NCBI GenBank assembly: GCA_964395715.1
Contig: CAYNAU010000001.1
Location: 310,001 to 374,000, forward strand
DNA: 64,000 bases
Origin: Porticoccus sp964395715
Lineage (GTDB): Bacteria > Pseudomonadota > Gammaproteobacteria > Pseudomonadales > Porticoccaceae
Direction of reading: 5' to 3'
The notes below the pieces were generated by a model. That model was given only the letters and a program-made list of their open reading frames with translations, did not search any database and was not told where the DNA came from. The translations under genes were made by a program, and so were the position numbers. Shown here in pieces: positions 1 through 7,058 of the stretch (its first letter is position 1; every line of letters starts with the position of its first letter).

Positions 1-378
1 CGTTTTATCATGCACGTCAAACGCCAGTGGGCGCGCTTTACCAGTGCCATGGAACACGACACCCTGCCGAAACCGTTGGCGGCCAACTGGCGGCCCAGCG
101 AAGAACTGTACGACGTGCTGGCACTGGCCAATATTCCCCGACCTTTTGCCGAGAGCCTGGTGGCGGAATTTGTGCTTTACTGGCGCGAAAGTGGCCAACT
201 CTATGGTTCGTGGAACACCAAGTTTCTGCAGCAGGTAAAGCGGGCGTGGTCCCGTCAATCAATGGCCAACAACCAGGATGCCATCCATGGACAACAGCAA
301 CGACCTCATCGACCGGACAGTACGCGATCTCGCACCCTCGTCGACGAGCTCCAGGACCGCAGCTGGGCAAGCACCTGA
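1..378 (+). CDS. DnaT-like single-stranded DNA-binding domain protein (start at or before window edge)
   Basis: The frame is open to the window edge, so the true start may lie upstream; the first ATG inside is at 10. Counted from that ATG, residues 26-80 carry the DnaT-type domain pattern: NWRPSEELYDVL, then EFVLYWRESGQ, then WNTKFLQQVKRAW. This domain in DnaT of the replication restart primosome binds ssDNA and helps deliver the helicase-loader complex. The roughly 40 residues after the domain are polar and look like a linker or tail. The 3' end overlaps the next gene, a lambda P-like helicase-loader homologue, by about 90 bases in another frame. I infer a paired role in helicase loading or restart; the domain call is by pattern only. 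Confidence 0.62.
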   Translation, partial: RFIMHVKRQWARFTSAMEHDTLPKPLAANWRPSEELYDVLALANIPRPFAESLVAEFVLYWRESGQLYGSWNTKFLQQVKRAWSRQSMANNQDAIHGQQQRPHRPDSTRSRTLVDELQDRSWAST

Positions 379-949
379 GCGCTCGCCGCAACTGATCGAC
401 ACCATCAATCAGGTTTTCGCGCTTTTCCGGCTCAACTACCATAATCAGTTTTACAGCGCCTACGGGGATACCGAGCTACTGAATCAGGCAAAGCGCCTGT
501 GGCTTGAAGCCCTGGGGCATTTCAGCAGCGACCAGATCCTGTTGGGTGCAAAACGGGTGATTGAAACATCGGACTATCTTCCCACCCTGAACAGGATGAT
601 GCAGTGCTGCGAGGACAGCCATGGCAACCTCGGCACCCCCTCACCTCGGGATGCCTATCTCGAAGCCTGCCAGGCCCCTTCACCGAAGGCGGAATATCAC
701 TGGTCCCACCCGCTGGTATACCACGCCGGGCTGGCGACAGGCTGGTACCGGCTGGCCAATGAACCGGAGAGCAGCAGTTACCCGGCATTCCTGGAACATT
801 ACCGTCGACTCAGCCGCGACCTGGCGAAAGGAGAAAAAATGGCACTTCCCGAACCGGAGGCCGAAGCTCAGGCCAAACCAGCGCTGAGCCGCGAAGCCTC
901 CCGGCAGCACCTGGCGGCGCTCAAAGCCTCACTGAACCTTGATGAATAA
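287..949 (+). CDS. Replication protein P-like (phage lambda P family) helicase loader homologue
   Basis: The 220-residue product resembles lambda P: residues near 60-110 read AKRLWLEALGHFSSDQILLG followed by a YLPTLNRMMQCCED stretch, and a HPLVYHAGLATGW segment follows. Lambda P binds DnaB and loads it at the origin. I chose the ATG at 287 because an AGGA at 275-278 sits 8 bases upstream; an in-frame ATG at 278 is also possible. The start lies inside the upstream DnaT-domain gene, an overlap of about 90 bases, which implies translational coupling. The C-terminal third is Ala/Glu/Lys rich. No other phage genes are next to it (aceK follows), so it looks like a chromosomal, domesticated loader. 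Function is inferred from family only. Confidence 0.6.
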   Translation: MDNSNDLIDRTVRDLAPSSTSSRTAAGQAPERSPQLIDTINQVFALFRLNYHNQFYSAYGDTELLNQAKRLWLEALGHFSSDQILLGAKRVIETSDYLPTLNRMMQCCEDSHGNLGTPSPRDAYLEACQAPSPKAEYHWSHPLVYHAGLATGWYRLANEPESSSYPAFLEHYRRLSRDLAKGEKMALPEPEAEAQAKPALSREASRQHLAALKASLNLDE

Positions 950-961
950 GCCCGGATTGCC

Positions 962-2713
962 ATGACCTGCCCAGATCCCGTTTTTTTCCGCAACAGCACC
1001 GCGAGGCGCATGTCGAAAACCATTCTCAATGGTTTTCGCAGCTATTTTGCCGATTACCTCAATATGACCCTCGGCGCCAAAGCCCGCTTTGAGAAGGCCG
1101 ACTGGCACGCGGTCCAACGGGCCAATGTGGACAGACTGGAACTCTACAAAGGCAAGGTGCGCCAGGTCGCGGAGCTGCTGAGCACCGTCACCAACAAGGA
1201 CATCACCGACCTGGAACTGTGGCGCCAGGCCAAGGCCGTCTACACCCAGTTGGTATTCAACTTCCCCAATTACGAAATTGCCGAAACCTTTTTCAACTCG
1301 GTGTTCGGCTTAATCAATGACCATGACAAAATTGATGACGACCTGATCTATGTGCTGTCGTCGCAAATGGCCTCCATCCCGGAAGCCGAGTACAGCATTT
1401 ACGTTCGCTACGAAAACAACTCGGATATTGCCGCTCTGATCGAACAGGTTCTGCTCGATGCCGAGTTTTCCACACCCTGGGAAAATCTGCCCAGAGATGT
1501 GCAGGCCATTGCCCAGGAATTCAACGAACAGGTTGCACCGCATATCAGCTCACCCCTGGGGGAGCTGAAATTCGACATTCTCGAGTCCGTGTTTTATCGC
1601 AGCAAGGCCGCTTACATCATCGGCCGCATTGTCGACGGCGATCGTTTCTTTCCGATCGTGTTGCCCATTCTCAACAACGAAAAAGGTGGCCTGTTCGTCG
1701 ATACCGCTATTCTGAACCGGGAAGAAATGAGCGTGGTGTTCAGTTTCACCCGCACCTATTTCATGGTGGATGCGCCACTGCCTTACCTCTACCTGCACTT
1801 TCTGAAGCAGCTGATGCCCCACAAGGGCGACAACGAGATTTATGCCTCCATCGGCTTTCCGAAACACGCCAAGACCGAGTTTTACCGGGAATTTGTCAGC
1901 CATATGCGCAACTCCCAGGACCAGTTTGTCATCGCCCCCGGTATCAAGGGCATGGTGATGTCAGTGTTTACCCTGCCGTCCTACGACATTGTGTTCAAAA
2001 TCATCAAGGACAAGTTCGATCCACCCAAGGAAGTCACCCACGAGATCGTGCGCAGCAAATACAACATGGTATCCCGCCACGATCGGATTGGTCGTATGGC
2101 AGACACTCAGGAATTCGCCAACTTTTCCTTCCCCCTCAGCCGCTTCTCGAACGAGTTGATGGAAGAATTACAGAAAGTTGCACCCTCACTGCTGCACATC
2201 GAAGGCGACCGCCTGATCATCAAGCACCTGTATACCGAACGGCGCATGACGCCCCTTAACCTGTTCCTGCACAAAGCCTCAGAAGAGGACACCCGCGGCG
2301 TCATGGAGGAATACGGCAACGCCATCAAGCAGCTGGCCGCCGCCAATATTTTCCCCGGCGATATGCTGCTGAAAAACTTCGGCGTCACCCGTCACAAGCG
2401 GGTGGTGTTCTACGATTACGACGAAATCTGCCCGCTCACCGACTGTAATTTCCGCCGCATCCCGGAACCACAGAACGAAGAACAGGAGATGTCCTTGCGA
2501 CCCTGGTACACGGTGGCAGCCAACGACGTCTTCCCGGAAGAATTCCGACTCTTCTTCTCCGGCAACCCGGGGGCCAGGAAAGCCTTCGAGGAAATGCACG
2601 GCGATATCTACGATGTGAAATTCTGGTGGGCATTACAGGAACAGATTCGCAACGGCAAAATTGTCGACGTCTTCCCCTATCGCCGTCGCCGTCGCTTTGA
2701 CCGCAGCCGTTAG
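962..2713 (+). CDS. aceK: Isocitrate dehydrogenase kinase/phosphatase AceK
   Basis: AceK reversibly phosphorylates isocitrate dehydrogenase and so splits carbon between the TCA cycle and the glyoxylate bypass. At up to 583 residues it matches the family length. The N-terminal regulatory part contains RFEKADWHAVQRANVDRLELY. The nucleotide loop APGIKGMVMSVFTLPSYD and the catalytic segment PGDMLLKNFGVTRHKRVVF, then YDYDEICPLTD, match the kinase fold with both expected aspartates. The start is uncertain: the ATG at 962 has a weak CGGA upstream, while the ATG at 1010 gives a start closer to the Escherichia N-terminus but with a GAGG only 3 bases away. No aceA or aceB is adjacent. A strong bidirectional terminator follows the stop. 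Confidence 0.96.
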   Translation: MTCPDPVFFRNSTARRMSKTILNGFRSYFADYLNMTLGAKARFEKADWHAVQRANVDRLELYKGKVRQVAELLSTVTNKDITDLELWRQAKAVYTQLVFNFPNYEIAETFFNSVFGLINDHDKIDDDLIYVLSSQMASIPEAEYSIYVRYENNSDIAALIEQVLLDAEFSTPWENLPRDVQAIAQEFNEQVAPHISSPLGELKFDILESVFYRSKAAYIIGRIVDGDRFFPIVLPILNNEKGGLFVDTAILNREEMSVVFSFTRTYFMVDAPLPYLYLHFLKQLMPHKGDNEIYASIGFPKHAKTEFYREFVSHMRNSQDQFVIAPGIKGMVMSVFTLPSYDIVFKIIKDKFDPPKEVTHEIVRSKYNMVSRHDRIGRMADTQEFANFSFPLSRFSNELMEELQKVAPSLLHIEGDRLIIKHLYTERRMTPLNLFLHKASEEDTRGVMEEYGNAIKQLAAANIFPGDMLLKNFGVTRHKRVVFYDYDEICPLTDCNFRRIPEPQNEEQEMSLRPWYTVAANDVFPEEFRLFFSGNPGARKAFEEMHGDIYDVKFWWALQEQIRNGKIVDVFPYRRRRRFDRSR

Positions 2714-2730
2714 GCAAACTGTCCTGCAAA

Positions 2731-2763
2731 AAAAAACGCAGTCACTGACTGCGTTTTTTTTGA
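2731..2763. terminator. Bidirectional Rho-independent terminator between aceK and the repeat-protein gene
   Basis: The stem ACGCAGT/ACTGCGT with a five-base loop is flanked by an A-run on the left and a T-run on the right, so it can end transcription from both strands. It sits between the convergent ends of aceK and the minus-strand gene at 2783-3226. Confidence 0.9.
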
Positions 2764-2782
2764 CGAAATTTGTTGTCTGGAA

Positions 2783-3226
2783 TTACTCCCAGAAGCGCCA
2801 CCACTTGCGGCTGTGCTCCTCGCGCATTTCCTGGCCCTGTTCTGAACCTTTGCCCAGTTCCTTGCGCTCCTGTTCGGACTTCATTTCGCGCTGTTTTTCC
2901 ATGTCCTTTTTCATTTCTCTCTCTTCTTTCATTTCTCTCTCTTCTTTCATTTCCCTTTCTTCTTTCATTTCCCTGTCTTTCTTCATCTCCTTGTCGCGGT
3001 CGCGCATGGGCTCATGGTCGTCCATGTCTTCGTCCATCTTGCGCTGGCGCTCCTCGCGCATTTCACGGTCCATTTTCATGTCCCTGCTGTGCTCCCGATC
3101 CTTCATCATGGACCCGTTCTCTTGCATGGCACCTTTGCCACCGCCTCCATCCTGCTTGGCAAAACCCGGCGATGAGAAACCGAACACGAGCAGACTAAGA
3201 ACCAGTATTGATTTAATGACCTTCAT
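2783..3226 (-). CDS. Secreted, highly charged Met/Glu/Lys/Arg repeat protein of unknown function
   Basis: A 147-residue protein with a clear signal peptide (MKVIKSILVLSLLVFGFSS, cleavage probably after GFA). A Gly-rich stretch follows, then about 100 residues made almost only of Met, Glu, Lys, Arg and Asp. Within this, six-residue units of the type KEEREM recur in tandem (about residues 82-105), mirrored by 18-bp DNA repeats. Such composition predicts a long charged helix or coiled coil in the periplasm. The C-terminus ends in SRKWWRFWE, an aromatic cap. An AGGAGG ribosome site precedes the ATG with good spacing. It lies 42 bases after the GlsB-type gene and may share its transcript. I do not recognise a family; the high Met content could suit metal binding, but that is speculation. 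Confidence 0.75.
   Translation of the reverse strand: MKVIKSILVLSLLVFGFSSPGFAKQDGGGGKGAMQENGSMMKDREHSRDMKMDREMREERQRKMDEDMDDHEPMRDRDKEMKKDREMKEEREMKEEREMKEEREMKKDMEKQREMKSEQERKELGKGSEQGQEMREEHSRKWWRFWE
2911..2982. repeat. Four tandem 18-bp units inside the repeat-protein gene
   Basis: Units start at 2911, 2929, 2947 and 2965. The first two are identical (TCATTTCTCTCTCTTCTT on the plus strand), the third differs by a few bases and the fourth is more diverged. Each encodes one six-residue Lys-Glu-Glu-Arg-Glu-Met type unit on the minus strand, so copy-number change keeps the reading frame. Confidence 0.85.
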
Positions 3227-3268
3227 CTTTCCACCTCCTGATGTTAAGACATTGCGCTGTTAACGGTG

Positions 3269-3532
3269 TCACTCTGCCGAACCCTGCCCCTTGATCTGAC
3301 GGTAAACCACCAGGATAAGAATCGCACCGACAGTGGCCGTGGCAATACTGCCGAGGCTAAAACCGCCCATGCTTCCAAATCCCAGGATTGAACCCACCCA
3401 GCCGCCGACAAAAGCGCCGGCAATGCCAAGTAGCGCAGTCATAATAAACCCGCCACCATCCTTGCCAGGCATAATCCATTTCGCCAGCATGCCCGCGATG
3501 AGGCCAAGAATAATCCAGGAAATAACACCCAT
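3269..3532 (-). CDS. GlsB/YeaQ/YmgE family small membrane protein
   Basis: An 87-residue hydrophobic protein with three predicted membrane helices: one at residues 3-20 (WIILGLIAGMLAKWIMPG), one at about 28-50, and one at about 58-78 (IATATVGAILILVVYRQIKG). The Gly-rich pattern ILGLIAGMLAKWIMPGKDGGG is typical of the transglycosylase-associated/GlsB family, often linked to envelope or general stress. Despite the family's old name, no lytic transglycosylase activity should be assumed. A GGGGA ribosome site precedes the ATG. It lies downstream of a terminator that ends the MscS transcript, so it probably has its own promoter. Confidence 0.9.
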   Translation of the reverse strand: MGVISWIILGLIAGMLAKWIMPGKDGGGFIMTALLGIAGAFVGGWVGSILGFGSMGGFSLGSIATATVGAILILVVYRQIKGQGSAE

Positions 3533-3564
3533 AAGAGTCCCCTTTACTTTAGTTATATTAGTCC

Positions 3565-3593
3565 AATAAAAAGGCCCCTGACGGGGCCTTTCT
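3565..3593 (-). terminator. Rho-independent terminator after the mscS-type gene
   Basis: A perfect 8-bp stem (AAGGCCCC at 3571-3578, GGGGCCTT at 3583-3590) with a four-base loop. Read on the minus strand it is followed by a T-run, so it ends the minus-strand transcript of the mechanosensitive channel gene. Confidence 0.88.
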
Positions 3594-3604
3594 CACAATA
3601 ACAA

Positions 3605-4411
3605 CTAGGTATTGTCGGTCACCTTGTGCAGATGAACATCGGTCTGCGGGAAGGGAATGGAAATGCCTTCCTGATCGAAGCGCTTTTTAACTGCTTCGGT
3701 GAGTCCGAAATAAGTCGGCCAGTAATCTGCCTTGTTCACCCAGGGCCGAACCACAAAATTCACGCTGCTATCCGCCAACTCAACCACAGCAATGGTCGGC
3801 GCCGGCTCTTGCAGCACACGTTCATCCGCATTGACTACATCCTGGAGCACGGCTTTGGCTTTATCAATGTCATCGCCATAGCTGATGCCCATAATGAGAT
3901 CTACCCGGCGGGTATCATTGGCCGAAAAGTTGGTGATGGTGCCACCCATCACCTGACCATTGGGGATGATCACACGCTTGTTGTCTCCGGTGTTCAGCTC
4001 GGTAGTAAACACCAAAATTTTTGATACAGCTCCGGATACCCCGGCCACTTCCACAAAATCACCCACACGGAAAGGCTTAAACATCAGTATCAATACGCCG
4101 GCGGCAAAATTTGCCAGGGAACCCTGCAGAGCCAGTCCGACGGCCAGACCCGCGGCACCAATGACGGCGATAAAGGATGCTGTTTGAATACCTACCTGGC
4201 CCAGTGCGGCAATAACCACAAACACCAGCAGTGCGTAATAAACCAGGGCCGACACAAAGTGCTGAATGGCAACATCCACTTCCTTTTTGCGCAGCATGGT
4301 TTCAACGGTTTTACTCAACCACTTGGCCACGTATTTACCCACGACAAGGATGACGATTGCCATCAACACCTTGAAGCCGTAATACACAATCATGTTTCCT
4401 AGCGTTTCCAT
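3605..4411 (-). CDS. Small-conductance mechanosensitive channel, MscS family
   Basis: A 268-residue channel close to the size of Escherichia MscS (286). Three N-terminal membrane helices end in the pore-lining TM3 pattern AAGLAVGLALQGSLANFAAG, followed by the kinked helix and the beta domain entry LMFKPFRVGDFVEVAGVSG. The cytoplasmic vestibule contains VIIPNGQVMGGTITNFS. Such channels open under membrane tension and release solutes on hypo-osmotic shock. I start at the ATG at 4411, which has an AAGGAGG with ideal spacing; a GTG nine codons upstream has no comparable site. It lies in a run of small envelope/stress genes. Confidence 0.93.
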   Translation of the reverse strand: METLGNMIVYYGFKVLMAIVILVVGKYVAKWLSKTVETMLRKKEVDVAIQHFVSALVYYALLVFVVIAALGQVGIQTASFIAVIGAAGLAVGLALQGSLANFAAGVLILMFKPFRVGDFVEVAGVSGAVSKILVFTTELNTGDNKRVIIPNGQVMGGTITNFSANDTRRVDLIMGISYGDDIDKAKAVLQDVVNADERVLQEPAPTIAVVELADSSVNFVVRPWVNKADYWPTYFGLTEAVKKRFDQEGISIPFPQTDVHLHKVTDNT

Positions 4412-4488
4412 TATTTCCTCCTTAGATAATGACTCCACAACACCGGCCTCTTTCTGAAGCCGGCGTAAAGGCTCTATAACCTATTTCA

Positions 4489-4650
4489 CTAGTTCAGGCT
4501 GACCCAGAGCGCGTGAATGATACCCGGCACATAGAAAAACAGGCACAGGATGATATTGATGACGAGGTCCTTGCCAGCCCCTTTCTTCAGAAAAACAGCC
4601 AGTGGCGGCAACAGCAGAGAAGCAATAATCAGAAGTACTTTGTTATCCAT
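4489..4650 (-). CDS. Pmp3/YqaE family small membrane proteolipid
   Basis: A 53-residue protein with two membrane helices: LLIIASLLLPPLAVFLKKGAG, then DLVINIILCLFFYVPGIIHALW. This is the Pmp3/YqaE/LTI6 signature, including the central polar Lys-Lys-Gly-Ala-Gly and the PGIIHALW end. The family modulates membrane potential and salt or cold stress response in other organisms. I chose the ATG at 4650, preceded by AGGA at proper spacing, over an upstream in-frame start that would add a non-family hydrophilic extension. A good sigma-70 promoter lies just upstream on the minus strand. Confidence 0.9.
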   Translation of the reverse strand: MDNKVLLIIASLLLPPLAVFLKKGAGKDLVINIILCLFFYVPGIIHALWVSLN

Positions 4651-4706
4651 CCGTCTATCCTCACGGTCATTGTGTATGGTCTGCATATTAGGGCAGATAG
4701 CGTTTC

Positions 4707-4735
4707 AATATAGTGAAAAGCCTTTTTTAGGTAAA
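4707..4735 (-). promoter_or_regulatory. Predicted sigma-70 promoter for the Pmp3/YqaE gene
   Basis: On the minus strand a -35 box TTTACC (4730-4735) is separated by exactly 17 bases from a -10 box TATATT (4707-4712). Transcription would start near 4700, about 50 bases before the ATG at 4650. Confidence 0.55.
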
Positions 4736-4775
4736 CAAATTTCAGCCGTTTACTCAAACCGGGTAGGTGACGCGA

Positions 4776-7031
4776 TTATTCCAGTCCTGCCACTTCCACG
4801 CGATCCACTTTCTGGAACCCCCTCGGCAACTTGTTGCCCCGACGGCCCCGTTCACCCCGATAGTGTTCCAAGTCCGCCTGCTTCAGGTTGAGGTAACGCT
4901 TACCCGAATGTACCAGTAGCTGCTGCTGGGGCGTCACCACGGCAACGCCAATCATGAACTCCTCGCGGCTCTGCACCCTTGAGGAGGGGATGTTGATAAT
5001 TTTGTTACCTTTACCGCGGGCAAGCCTGGGCAATTCATCCAGCGGAAAGACCAGCATACGCCCCTCGTTACTCACGGCGACAACCAGGCTGCCTTCCGGT
5101 TCGGCAATTCTCACCGGGGGCAGAACACGCCCGCCCTTGGGAATGGACAGCGCATTTTTACCTGCCCGGTTTTTACTTTGCAGATCTGCCAGAGTGGCCA
5201 CAAAGCCGTAGCCAGCATCGGTCGCCATCAGCACAGGCTGGCCGTCGTCTCCCATCATGACGCCAACAAAACTTGCTCCGGACGGCGCATTGAGCCGCCC
5301 GGTAACAGGTTCTCCCTGCCCGCGCGCCGAGGGCAGGCTATGGGCGGAAAGGGCATAGGTACGCCCGGTAGAATCCAGCAGGATAGCATTCTGGTTACTG
5401 CGCCCCTTGGCCGAGCAGAGGTAATGGTCACCGGATTTATAGCTCAATGACCCGGGGTCAATATCGTGGCCTTTTGCCGCCCGAATCCAGCCTTTCTCAG
5501 ACAGCACAACAGTCACCGATTCAGACACCATCAGTTCTGTTTCCGAGAATGCTCTGGCCTCTTCACGGCTGGCAAGGGGTGACAGGCGCTCGTCACCAAA
5601 ATCCTCTGCCACAGCCATCAGCTCGGTACGCAGCAGGGTTTTTAAGCGCTTTGCCGAGCCGAGAATTTTTTCCAGTTCGGCTTTTTCCGCCGCCAGCTCT
5701 TCCTGCTCGGCGCGGATTCGCACCTCTTCCAGACGCGCCAGTTGCCGCAACTTGGTATCAAGAATGTATTCTGCCTGCACATCGCTGAGGGCAAACCGTT
5801 TGATCAGCACGGGCTTTGGCTCATCTTCACTGCGGATGATCCGAATCACTTCGTCGATATTGAGGAAGGCTATCAACAACCCTTCCAGAAGATGCAGGCG
5901 ATGATCCACTTTGTCGAGACGATACTGCAGCCGCCGCCGCACGGTGGCTGTACGGAAACTTAGCCATTCACTGAGAATGGTATTGAGCGGCTTGACCTCC
6001 GGACGACCGTCAATCCCGATCATGTTGAGATTGATCCGGTAATTCTTTTCCAGGTCGGTGGTGGCAAACAGATGATTCATCAGGCCGTCGATATCAATGC
6101 GGTTGGAGCGCGGCACAATCACCAAACGAGTGGGGTTTTCGTGGTCGGACTCATCCCGCAAGTCTGCCACCATCGGCAGTTTTTTGGCTTGCATCTGGGC
6201 CGCGATCTGCTCCAGTACCCGGGCACCCGACACCTGGTACGGCAACCCGGTGACGATGATATCTCCATCTTCCCGCTGCCATACCGCCCGCATTTTCAGA
6301 CTGCCTCGACCCGTTTCATAGGTTTTCAGAATTTCGTCCCGGGGCGTGATGATTTCTGCTTCTGTGGGGTAGTCCGGCCCCTGGATGTGCTCACAGAGCT
6401 GGGCCACGGTGGCGTTCGGCTCATCCAGCAGGCGCACACAGGCACTGATCACCTCCCGCAGATTGTGCGGTGGAATATCTGTGGCCATGCCCACCGCAAT
6501 ACCAGTTGTGCCATTCAGCAGCACGTGGGGTGCCCTGGCCGGCAAAATTTCCGGCTCATCCATGGTGCCATCGAAATTGGGCTTCCAATCGACGGTCCCC
6601 TGCCCCAGTTCAGATAACAGAACTTCGGCAAAGCGCGCCAGCTTCGATTCGGTATAACGCATGGCGGCAAAGGATTTCGGATCATCGGCCGACCCCCAGT
6701 TGCCCTGCCCGTCAATCAGCGGGTAGCGGTAGGAAAATGGCTGGGCCATCAACACCATGGCTTCATAGGCTGCGCTGTCGCCGTGGGGATGGAACTTGCC
6801 GATCACATCGCCCACTGTGCGCGCTGACTTCTTGTATTTGGCGGTGGATTTCAGCCCCAGCTCGCTCATGGCATAGACAATCCGTCGCTGCACGGGCTTC
6901 AGGCCGTCGCCAATATGTGGCAGCGCGCGGTCCAGGATCACGTACATGGAATAATCCAGGTAGGCCTTTTCCGCATAGTTGCGCAGCGCAACCTGCTCTA
7001 TTGCGGGGTTCATGGGCGTGGTGTCTGTCAT
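4776..7031 (-). CDS. parC: DNA topoisomerase IV subunit A (ParC)
   Basis: ParC cuts and rejoins DNA for chromosome decatenation, with ParE supplying ATPase function. The 751-residue product has the breakage-reunion domain first (AYLDYSMYVILDRALPHIGD). The catalytic tyrosine is Tyr126 in AAMRYTES. The quinolone-resistance region reads HPHGDSAAYEA, with Ser86 and Glu90 at the positions of Escherichia Ser80 and Glu84, so no classical resistance substitution is seen. The C-terminal beta-pinwheel begins near residue 495. It is separated from parE by a DUF748 gene rather than being adjacent. Confidence 0.98.
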   Translation of the reverse strand: MTDTTPMNPAIEQVALRNYAEKAYLDYSMYVILDRALPHIGDGLKPVQRRIVYAMSELGLKSTAKYKKSARTVGDVIGKFHPHGDSAAYEAMVLMAQPFSYRYPLIDGQGNWGSADDPKSFAAMRYTESKLARFAEVLLSELGQGTVDWKPNFDGTMDEPEILPARAPHVLLNGTTGIAVGMATDIPPHNLREVISACVRLLDEPNATVAQLCEHIQGPDYPTEAEIITPRDEILKTYETGRGSLKMRAVWQREDGDIIVTGLPYQVSGARVLEQIAAQMQAKKLPMVADLRDESDHENPTRLVIVPRSNRIDIDGLMNHLFATTDLEKNYRINLNMIGIDGRPEVKPLNTILSEWLSFRTATVRRRLQYRLDKVDHRLHLLEGLLIAFLNIDEVIRIIRSEDEPKPVLIKRFALSDVQAEYILDTKLRQLARLEEVRIRAEQEELAAEKAELEKILGSAKRLKTLLRTELMAVAEDFGDERLSPLASREEARAFSETELMVSESVTVVLSEKGWIRAAKGHDIDPGSLSYKSGDHYLCSAKGRSNQNAILLDSTGRTYALSAHSLPSARGQGEPVTGRLNAPSGASFVGVMMGDDGQPVLMATDAGYGFVATLADLQSKNRAGKNALSIPKGGRVLPPVRIAEPEGSLVVAVSNEGRMLVFPLDELPRLARGKGNKIINIPSSRVQSREEFMIGVAVVTPQQQLLVHSGKRYLNLKQADLEHYRGERGRRGNKLPRGFQKVDRVEVAGLE

Positions 7032-7058
7032 AAATGTACTTGTCCGTCTGTTTACTGA

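Noticed and set aside
2911..2982. Short tandem repeats as a CRISPR array
   Set aside because: Repeats are contiguous 18-mers without spacers and code for protein in frame.
2661..3263. Plus-strand Ser/Phe/Leu repeat protein frame
   Set aside because: It is the reverse reading of the repeat gene, crosses a terminator and lacks a ribosome site; the minus-strand frame has signal peptide and AGGAGG.
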